From assembly GCA_949752795.1 (NCBI GenBank), contig OX457060.1, forward strand, positions 1,840,501 to 1,904,500: DNA of 64,000 bases, written 5' to 3'. A model generated the notes under the pieces. That model ran no database searches and was not told the origin of the DNA. It saw nothing but the letters and a program-made list of their open reading frames with translations. Of this stretch, positions 56,115 to 64,000 are shown in pieces; position 1 is the stretch's first letter, and every line of letters starts with the position of its first letter. A program made the position numbers and the translations under genes. The stretch comes from Hyperoodon ampullatus. Its lineage: Eukaryota; Chordata; Mammalia; Artiodactyla; Ziphiidae.

Positions 56115-56229
56115 ATTCATTTCTTGGGGCTCAGTGAGTACTCACTGTACCTGGCACTGCTGGAGGGACTGGGAACACTGCAGTGATGTGGCCCCAGCCT
56201 TCCTGGGCTTATATTCCTGTGGGAAAAAT
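56115..56229 (-). mobile_element. L2 fragment (antisense)
   Basis: The text CATTCATTTCTTGGGGCTCAGTGAGTACTCACTGTACCTGGCACTGCTGGAGGGACTGGGAAC follows antisense L2. Confidence 0.5.
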
Positions 56230-56760
56230 CCTCAGTGAAATACTAGCAAAATGAATCCATATAAAAAAGATTATATGCCATGACCAAGTGGGATTTACCC
56301 CAGGGATGCAAGCTTAGTTTAGCATCTAGATATCAATGTCATTCTCCATATTAATAGATTTAATAACAATAATCACATGATCATTTCGATAGTTGCAGAA
56401 AATGCATTTGATAAAATCTTACACTCTTTCGTGATGAAAGCACACAAGAAACTGGAAATAAAAGGGAACTTCTGAACTTGCTAAAGGGCATCTCCAAAAC
56501 CTCACAGCTAGTATCATACTTAATGGTAAAAACTAAACGCCTTCCCCCTAAGATCAAGACAAGGATATCTGCTCTCACCACTTCTATGCAGTATTGTACT
56601 AGAAGTTGTAGCCAGAGCAATTAGGCAAGAAAATTAAATATAAGGCATCCATATTGGAAAGGAAAAAGTAAGACTCTCTCTATTTATAGATGACATAATC
56701 TTGTATGTAGAAAATCCTAAGGAATCTGCTAAAAAAAACTAATAAATAATAATAAATTAC
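56230..56760 (+). pseudogene. Old L1 ORF2 reverse-transcriptase fragment
   Basis: The text reads through the central ORF2 region: GACCAAGTGGGATTTACCCCAGGGATGCAAGC (palm motif before 'GFIPGMQ'), then AGACAAGGATATCTGCTCTCACCACTTC and TTTATAGATGACATAATCTTGTATG, which encodes the catalytic YXDD-type loop. Frames are broken throughout. It is clearly older than the L1 at 24247 and is not functional. Confidence 0.85.
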
Positions 56761-57229
56761 TGCACACAACAAAGGCTCAGACCCCTGACACAAGCTCCCC
56801 AGTGCTGCAAAGACTTAACCAAAGGGCTAGAATAAAAGACAACAACTATTTAACACCTGCTGCTCCATGACAGCTGGGTTTTCCCCAGTTCTGTTCCAGT
56901 CGACCTTGGGTCCCAGCATGTAGGCCAGCACTTCTTGTCATGGTGACCTACTTGTTGGGAATGCAAAAGGCTGTCTGCTCCTGGCCTTGAAGCAGCTCCT
57001 GGGAGCTCTGACACATTCCTGCCCCAAACTGATCCCACTCCAGCCTTGACCTCCTGAAGGCCTGGTGGTGAGGGGACAAGCCTGCTGCTTACTCCTGTGG
57101 GGCTGTGTTGGCGGGGCCACCTGAACACATGAGTGAATTTTGTCCCATCTGTCTGTCTGCCACTTGATGTAGATACCAGATGTTTTATCCTAGTAGAAAC
57201 TCTCTTGGGAAGAGTGAGTCCATGTGTAA
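56761..57229. other. Unassigned stretch
   Basis: A 147-codon minus-strand frame (56850-57293) has no recognised domain. No supported gene. Confidence 0.4.
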
Positions 57230-57480
57230 GGAGCATGTGTGCATCTCTGGGGGTTTGTATGTGGTGTGTGCATGGGTATGGATGTAGGCCCACAAGGCTA
57301 TTATGTGTGTGAGTTTTTTTGTGTGTGTAAAAGTGTGCATACCCACTTTAGTGTACCTGAAGGTTTACCATGGATGTTGGTGGGCAGGTGTGCATGTGGC
57401 CAAGCCCTCAAGTATATTTCAAGTCTGGGTGTGTGTTTGGTGTGGAAGTGTGTGTATGTAACTGGATGTGAAAGTGTGTT
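57230..57480. repeat. GT-rich low-complexity tract
   Basis: Irregular TGTGTGT, GTGTGCATG and TGTATGT units are spread over 250 bp. It is not a clean tandem array. Confidence 0.75.
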
Positions 57481-57859
57481 CAGCAAGAGAAGGGACTCTC
57501 GCCTGTCCACTGTGCCACATATCTGGGCTCAGATGCAGAAAAAAATCAGATGGAACCTTCCCTGCAGTCATGGCCCTGCACCTATGTGCACAGGAATGGA
57601 GCTCAAATCACCTCCTGAGCTGGAAGCACCTCTTCTGTGCAAAGCTGGAGGTGGATGCACTGAGCAGGGAGGCCCTGCCTTAGCTTCAGATGGATGCTCT
57701 GAGGGGGTGTGGATCACCCTAGGCCCACCCTGGGGGAAGAGCCACCCGGGGAGCTGAAGACCCTGCAGGATTCAGAGAGGTCATCCTGGGGGATCCCCAT
57801 TTCTCCCCCCTCACAATGCTCCCTCACTGCCTGCTCCCCTGCCCTTTTCCCTCCAGAGG

Positions 57860-58645
57860 CTTCAACCACAATCTTCATACACATGTGTGACTTTCTCTGT
57901 TACCTCCTTCAAATCTTTGCTCAACTGTCACCTTCTCAATAACCACCGCTTTAAAACTGCAACTCTCCCCTTAGCCCCACTGCCTTACTTTCAACTCCTC
58001 ATGTCTCTTACACTCCTGTGTTTTTTTTTGTTTGTTTGTTTTTGCTGTACACGGGCCTCTCACTGTCGTGGCCTCTCCCGTTGCGGAGCACAGGCTCCCG
58101 ACACACAGGCTCAGTGGCCATGGCTCACGGGCCCAGCCGCTCCGCGGCATGTGGGATCTTCCCAGACTGGGGCACGAACCTGTGTCCCCTGCATTGGCAG
58201 GTGGACTCTCAACCACTGCGCCACCAGGGAAGCCCCACTCCTGTGTTTTTCCCGAAGCTCTTTTCATCTTCTCGCACAATGTGGACCAGCAGCAGGAGAG
58301 GACGTGAGTGTAGAAATGGAGAGTAAGCATTTAGAAACTTCTGTACTACAGTACCTATAGATACTTCAGCATCTGTGGCAATTTGGCATTGCCCTGAAAT
58401 CCAAATGCAGACTGGAAAAAAATACACTGGCTTTTTGCCACAGAGGGTTTAAGAATCATTGTTCTAACACACCTATAAAATTTATTCAGTTTCCTGTTTT
58501 TCTCCCCACCATCCCACTGCTGCTTGAATGCAAGCTCCACAGGACAGGGATTTTGTCTGCTTTGTTCCTCATGTTCTCCTAGGACCTAGAATAGTCTGGC
58601 ACATAGTGGGGGCTTAATTGATATTTGTTGAATAAGCAAACTGGC
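57860..58645 (+). mobile_element. L2 LINE 3' end, split by a CHR SINE
   Basis: Before the SINE: TTACCTCCTTCAAATCTTTGCTCAACTGTCACCTTCTCAATAACC. At the right end: TTGAATGCAAGCTCCACAGGACAGGGATTTTGTCTGC...ATAGTCTGGCACATAGTGGGGGCTTAATTGATATTTGTTGAATAAGC. The middle (about 58330-58460) may hold a further small insertion. Confidence 0.85.
58026..58235 (-). mobile_element. CHR SINE, young short subtype, with target duplication
   Basis: Reverse-oriented, T-rich tail complement (TTTTTTTTTGTTTGTTTG) on the left and CACCAGGGAAGCCC on the right. The 15-bp repeat CACTCCTGTGTTTTT at 58011-58025 and 58236-58250 is the target duplication. The insertion lies in an L2. Confidence 0.97.
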
Positions 58646-59288
58646 AGAGATGGTCTGAGAGGGTGAAGCATCATCAGCTCGACATGGGGTAGGAGGGCAG
58701 CCAATGCTCCCGGAGCCCCTTCCTGCCTGGTCTGGCTGTGGGCACAGGGCTCTGGTCTGAACCCTTGTGAGTTGTTCTTGGGACTCAAGTACCACAGGGC
58801 ATGGCTGGGAACAGTCATCCTGATACAAAGAATTCCACGTTGCCCCTACACGGAGGGAGCCCGGGGCTGGCAGGGGCAGGCAGGAGCGGCTGTCTTGGAG
58901 GCGGAGGGAATTGGGTTCCACCAGCTGTTCCCATGGCTGGGGCTGGCCGGGGCCCACGTGGCCTGCAGTGCCTGGGCCTGCCTCACGGGCCAGCCATCCT
59001 GCAGGGCCGGTTCTGGGCTCACACACCCCCGGCCACCTGCTCAGCGGCTCCCCTCCACCTCGGCCCAAGCCCTCGGGCTCCACCTCTCCTTCTCTGACCC
59101 CAAGACTCCACCCACAGAATCTCTTTCTTCCTCCCTTAGCTCCAGAATCGTGGGGTCTGGCCAAGGAGAGGGGCATCGGCCCTCTGGCCAAAACATCCTA
59201 AGAAGCTACTGTCCAGGAAGTGTTCAGGGCCACTTGTGACCTCAGCATGGGGACAGGAGGAACCTCTGTGTGATTGAAATTATATATT
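58646..59288. other. GC-rich unassigned stretch
   Basis: A 201-codon minus-strand frame at 58586-59191 and overlapping plus-strand frames reflect GC content. No domain was recognised. Confidence 0.4.
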
Positions 59289-59498
59289 CTTCTTTTTTTT
59301 TTCTTTGCGGTACGTGGGCCTCTCACTGCTGTGGCCTCTCCCGTTGCGGAGCACAGGATCCGGACGCACAGGCTCAGCGGCCATGGCTCACGGGCCCAGC
59401 CGCTCCATGGCATGTGGTATCTTCCCGGACCGGGGCACGAACCCGTGTCCCCTGCATTGGCAGGCGGACTCTCAACCACTGTGCCACCAGGGAAGCCC
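59289..59498 (-). mobile_element. CHR SINE, young short subtype
   Basis: Reverse-oriented complete body, GCGGTACGTGGGCC at the 3' side to CACCAGGGAAGCCC at the head. No clear target duplication: left flank ATTATATATTCTTC, right flank TAGTCAACACTTTTG. Confidence 0.95.
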
Positions 59499-59559
59499 TA
59501 GTCAACACTTTTGACCACCCCTGCGCTTGGCTCAGGATGGAATATAACAGTAAAAGAGA

Positions 59560-59695
59560 TGGTGGGAACATAAAGGTGTTTGGACACACAATTGGCCTTA
59601 TTCATCACTGTACCCTCAGTGCCTGCCCCAGTTCTGGGAACATGGCGGGCACTCAATAAACATCTGTAACACAAATGAATGAATGAATGAATGAA
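59560..59695 (+). mobile_element. L2 LINE terminus
   Basis: The text TTCATCACTGTACCCTCAGTGCCTGCCCCAGTTCTGGGAACATGGCGGGCACTCAATAAACATCTG is L2 sense, closing with a (GAAT)n run. Confidence 0.85.
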
Positions 59696-59817
59696 GAGAT
59701 GGCCCAGTCATTTACAGAGAAATAGGATGGAGTAAAGAGAAGTCAGTCTTGCTGAGTCAGAGAACCCAAGCCTTAGAGAAGAGCTTCTGGGAAGGAGGGC
59801 TGTTTTTCTTTATTTTA

Positions 59818-60146
59818 TTTTTCATTTATTTATTTATTTATATGATCACCTCCTTCTTTTCTTTTTCTCTCTCTTTCTCTCTTGGCTGTGCTGGGTCTTC
59901 ATTGCTGCACGCTGGCTTTCTCTAGTTGTGGTGAGCCATGGCTACTCTTCGTTGCAGTGAGCGGGCTTCTCATTGCGGTGGCCTCTTTTGTTGAGGAGCA
60001 CGGGCTCTAAAGCGCAGGCTCAGTAGTTGTGGCACACGGGCTTAGTTGCTCCGTGGCATGTGGGATCTTCCTGGACCAGGGATTGAACCTGTGTCCACTG
60101 CATTGGCAGGCGAATTCTTAACCACTGCGACACCAGGGAAGTGCCA
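59818..60146 (-). mobile_element. CHR SINE, long subtype
   Basis: Reverse-oriented. A TTTATTTATTTATTTAT tail complement and a 60-bp pyrimidine-rich spacer precede TTGGCTGTGCTGGGTC. The head CACCAGGGAAGTGCC is followed by extra AAGCGAAGTCC. CTTTATTTTA at 59808-59817 and 60157-60166 suggests a target duplication. Confidence 0.93.
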
Positions 60147-60156
60147 AGCGAAGTCC

Positions 60157-61489
60157 CTTTATTTTAAATTAAAGAAGGTTGCTGTAGTTTTCAGGGTGAA
60201 CCTCAGCTGTGGCTTCCTCAGTTAGTCACTCCATGGTTGCGATTTTGGTATTTTTGCCGCTGATGCAACTCGCTGTGAGGATTGCCACAGCACATTGTGT
60301 TGAGCAAGCAGAAGCTGTAAAGGAGAAATGGGGCAGGGCCTCCTGGAGCTGGAAAAGAAGGCCAAATTGATGCAAGAAGAGGCAAAGCAGTGCAGGGAAC
60401 TGTCCACATTGTTGCCCAACCACACCTGGAATGTGGCCGCAGGTAGGAGCCTTTGGACTTGCAAGAGGCATTTATCCTGTGACATTTGGCCAGCTCAGAA
60501 TCAAAAGCGGACAGACAGGCCCTGCCACCATCAAGTTGGCATGGCTCTCCAGGGCACCTGGGGAGCTGACTGTCAGATGTCCGTATGTCCCCACACCCAC
60601 CCCAACCCCATGGCCCCACCAAACTCTGGCTAGGGGCCTGGAGCTTTGCTCGGTGGGTGAGAGCAGGGGGCGGACATGGGCCAGCCACGGGTCTGGTCCT
60701 CTGCAAGGCCTATTGTCCGGACTCTGTGGCGACATCTCTCCGCCAGATTCCAGGCCTCCTGGTTGTAGGCACCTCTGCCCCAGGGGAAAGAGCTGGGTAC
60801 CCCAGGTGGGTACCCAAAAGCAGCCACTCCTTGTGTCCTGGGTTGGAGTAACTGCAGCTTCATTGATCCCCAGCTCCAAGTCTCATCGGAGAGAAACACG
60901 GATGAGCCCAAATTGAATCATGGTGCCTCCCAGGGCACCGTTCCTTTGGATGCTCGATGCCGGAAGCCCAGATGCAGACTGACTGGGAGGTTAATGAAGC
61001 TTATTATGCCTTGAGGCGCTCCCTTGAACAAGCCCCTTCCAAGACTCTAGAACTCCTTTTGTATTTGCCATTTTGCATTCTTCTTCTTCAAGGGGGACCC
61101 CTCAAATGATATAAACTTCAGGTCCCACAAAACTGAACCCACCCCTTGACTCTGTAAAATCTTGAGCAGACAGTGGGTGCCTGGTGGCTCAGCGCTTGTG
61201 GGCCTCCTGCCTGAATCTCAGACCAGGACTTCTGCCCGGCAACCTGGGGGTCAGATGGCGGAGGGCTCCAGCTCAGAGCAGGCAGTGTCCTCTTTGTGGC
61301 CCAGGGTGGGTGGGTTGGAACTGTCGGGCAGGCCCAGTAGAAGGAGACCATCAGCTACAGGAAGATCAAAGCCTCATCTTGAGAAGAAGGAGCCGACAAG
61401 TGTGAATGCACCAGATCAAATAGCACTTCTAATTATGTCCATATGGCCTACTGGCGGGGCGTTTGGTGCTAACCCATGGTTGACCGCTG
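60157..61489. other. Unassigned, mostly unique
   Basis: No supported exon. Frames at 60218-60706 and 60431-60916 on opposite strands overlap and have no recognised domain. Confidence 0.4.
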
Positions 61490-61591
61490 GCTTAAAATGG
61501 ATGCTGTGATATAAAATACCCTGAACTGTACACTTTAAAAGGGTGGATTTTATAGTGTGTGAATTATATCTCAATTAAAAAAAAAAAAAAA
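61490..61591 (+). mobile_element. Old L1M 3' terminus
   Basis: The text CCCTGAACTGTACACTTTAAAAGGGTGGATTTTATAGTGTGTGAATTATATCTCAATTAAAAAA is the L1M sense 3' end with its A tail. Confidence 0.85.
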
Positions 61592-64000
61592 GGAAGGCTG
61601 AGATCTGGGTTGCTGTGGAGCTGGGTTGCTGGGTCCCAGCTTGGACCCAGACGTGGCGGGCCCATGAAGGCACTGCTTGGTGTCAGGGCTTCTGGGCTGC
61701 TTTTTGAGGCATCAGTCACACACGGGGACCAGTGTTCAGGGACTACTATGTCCTGACCGGGTCCTCACTGAGCTAGGAGACAAGACGGTGGCACTGCAAA
61801 CAAGGTTCCTGTCCAGCTCAGGTCCCCGGGGCCCGTGGAGGGGCTTCAGCCACTCCTGGGCTACTGGGCCCCAGTTTGCTGCCTGCATCTTGGCATTTTT
61901 CACCAAACCCTCTGAGCCTGGTACCTGCTCTGCTGGGGCCAGGGGAAGAGTTAACCATTAACCTGGAGGTGAGAGAGAGGAAAGGGCTGGGACAGCGCCC
62001 GCTGGTTGCCTTCCCGCCCTCTGGGGCAGTGGGGGCCCCTCCTGAGCCGCACTCCCAGCCCTGTTGGCGGAGGCACTGGGTGCGGGCAGGGCAGGCAGAG
62101 CAGAGCTGTCCCTCGCAGAGGAACTGGGCCTCCAAGCGCCCGGCAGAGCCACCTGTGGGACCCAGGGACTGGCCCTGTCGTGGCCCAGGCCCCCTCACCG
62201 CGGGTGCCCGGGTACCTGGGCAGACACTCCCCTCCCCAGGGCCAGCCCAGCAGCACGCCCCCAGCCCAGAGCTTTGTTAGTTAGGCTGCATGTCAGATGG
62301 CACTGAGAAGCCTACTCAACCCCTTTTCTGAGAGGACACGGCCCCTCACACCCACGGGTGACCCTGTCGCTAGACGCTGTGGTGACCCGGCAAGGACACC
62401 AGCCAGAAGATATCGGTGCCCCTCCAGTCTTTCTCTGTGGGACACACTCAGGCACACATGTGCACATACACATACACAAATGCACATGCACATGTGTGTG
62501 TTGGGCACACTGGTTTCTTCTACCCCCTGGTCTGTGCCAAGGAAATATTAAAGTGACTCTTCATGGACTGGCTCCTGCAAAAGGCACAGATGCTTTGCAA
62601 GCCTCTGGTCCAGGTCCTGGGGGTGGGATGGTGCGCTCGTCAGGCCTTATAGCACCGGACCTGAGCTGCCCTCCAGGGCTCTCTTGGTGGCAGGTGGAGG
62701 TGAAGAGGAACCTTGTGGCCAGGCTCTTCTTTGGAGCGTCCTGCCACAGGCGCTGCCGTTTCGTCTGGACACCACATCTTAGCGAATGTCTCTGTGGGCT
62801 GGTGTGGCCGAGGGAAGCAGATGGGAGCAGCAGCTCCACTGTTCGGGCCACCTCCGAGGACCAGGCCTGCATCTGAGGAGGGCAACCTAGCCACAGTCCA
62901 CATAGCAAATCACAGTCCGGGGCCTGGTAAGATGGGCATCGATGCTGCCCACATGGTGGGAGGTGGCCTGGAGGGGCTGGGGTGGAGGCGTGGCCACGGG
63001 GTGCATTGTGCTGGCCGCGGAATCTGGGGCCCATTGCTATCGCCAAGTTGCTAGAAGGTCCTTGGATGTTCCCCATTCCTCCAGCTGTTTGGCTCCATCT
63101 CTTGTGGGCAGGTTGGCCGGCTCGGGAAGCTGATCTCTAGGATCCTGCTCGGATACCCATCAACATGGCTGCTGAGTCCCTACACCAGCCCTGAAAATAC
63201 TTCGCTCACTGCCGTGGAGGTGACCATTCCCATCACGGGCCTGTCTGGCTGCCCTCTGCCTGGTGGTTGGCTTCTGACAGCCTGATGAGGAAGCTCAGTG
63301 TGCTGACTGGCTGATGGCAGCAGGGGCTTTGTTTCTGATACAAGGACCCCTGAGATTGAGATGGTTTTCTCTTCTGTGGTTTGGAGTGATACGCTTTCCC
63401 GGAGCTTGGGCAGGAGCGCTGAGGTCACAGCCAGGGACGGAGGCAGAGCCCGAGGTCCTGCCGCACACACGAAGGCCCTCTGCGGGGCTCCAAGCAGCGC
63501 GGCTCCCCAGCTCTTGGATGGTCCCAGACAAGGACTCCATGCTGGGCAGGGGGAGGGAAGGGTAAAGCCACCTTGGGACACCCCTTCCTACTGTGGAGTG
63601 AGCACAGCGTGTGGGCAAACAAAGCCGGTTAGGACAAGGTTACCTGGGGAGGCCGCCGCTCTGCCAGACTCTCCCAGACTGAGAGAAATGTTCTCTGCGG
63701 AAAGCCAACCACATCCTCATTCCAACCTTGTCCTTAATGCAGCCCCACACACTCCCAGGACTTGTGGATCCTAGAAGACATTACACTGTGTAGCCTCCTA
63801 GCCTTGCAGATAAGGAGGGACCTGCCTTGCCCAAAGGTTTCCCACAATCAGAAAATGGAAATCAGCCTTCACTCCTCTTGTATGAGAAATGGCAGCCACC
63901 CTGAGCTGGTGGTTTATGGACATGCTCTGGTCAGTGTTTAAGAACCAAGGCGTACAGGAGCAAGGGGTGGACGAGTAGGGGTCCAGCTCAGTGCTGAGAG
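61592..64000. other. Unassigned, mostly unique, GC-rich
   Basis: No confident exon or repeat apart from a short CA/TG-rich patch at about 62440-62505. Many GC-driven frames occur on both strands. The right end may hold a MIR trace (about 63800-63870, GATAAGGAGGGACC...). Confidence 0.4.

Noticed and set aside
57230..57480. Possible minisatellite
   Set aside because: The GT-rich units are irregular, with no stable period.
33..59659. A recurring family of small Arg/Pro-rich proteins (for example at 7395, 32716, 34098, 40108, 44195, 58032 and 59305)
   Set aside because: Every copy is a reading frame through a CHR SINE. The shared protein text comes from the shared SINE body, not from a gene family.
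1..64000. CRISPR arrays, operons, Shine-Dalgarno sites or prophage
   Set aside because: The repeats are eukaryotic retroposons. No spaced direct-repeat array or bacterial gene order is present.
1..64000. Functional tRNA genes at the SINE heads
   Set aside because: The A-box and B-box are there, but the heads lack a tRNA fold with matching acceptor stem and continue into the SINE body.

Overview
This window is mammalian nuclear DNA, almost certainly from a cetacean and probably a toothed whale. The diagnosis rests on 16 tRNA-Glu-derived SINEs of the CHR family. These share the motif GGCTTCCCTGGTGGCGCAG, a Pol III B-box (GGTTCGTGCCC) and an A-rich tail. The window also carries an L1 of the cetartiodactyl type. 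I recognised no ruminant BovB LINE, which argues against cow or sheep. The remaining background is placental-mammal fossils: L2, MIR, L1M, MaLR-like LTRs, MER20, MER5 and Tigger.

I found no protein-coding exon that I can support. Most long open frames are translated SINEs, L1 remnants, microsatellites or GC-rich chance frames. The window therefore reads as intergenic or intronic.

Layout: 1-10 kb is nested old repeats, including a clean four-layer stack at 3.8-4.8 kb and a Tigger-derived DNA transposon at 6.3-7.0 kb. 10.6-12.4 kb is old L1 carrying a 497-bp solo LTR with its target duplication. 12.9-19 kb is mostly unique, with MIR, L2 and MER5 pieces. 19.25-19.79 kb is the only CpG-island-like segment, with a CTCF-type motif, an Sp1-type box and a G-quadruplex-capable run; it is the best candidate for regulatory function. 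20-24.2 kb is L2 and old L1. 24.25-29.27 kb is a nearly full-length but dead L1 with its target duplication, followed by an (AT)n tract. 29.4-45 kb is dense in SINEs. 45-50 kb is GC-rich, largely unique and L2-bearing. 51-54.5 kb holds two LTR fossils, an L2 split by an old L1, and another L1 3' end. 56-60 kb has an L1 reverse-transcriptase fragment, L2 and three SINEs. 60.2-64 kb is mostly unique.

There is no operon or pathway here. The functional story is layered retroposition: L1 supplied the machinery, CHR SINEs used it, and the target duplications allow insertions to be ordered. One large-scale pattern stands out: all six SINEs before 33 kb are on the plus strand and all ten after 34 kb are on the minus strand. 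I found no convincing new biological system. Family names were assigned by eye from remembered consensus features, and boundaries of old repeats are approximate.
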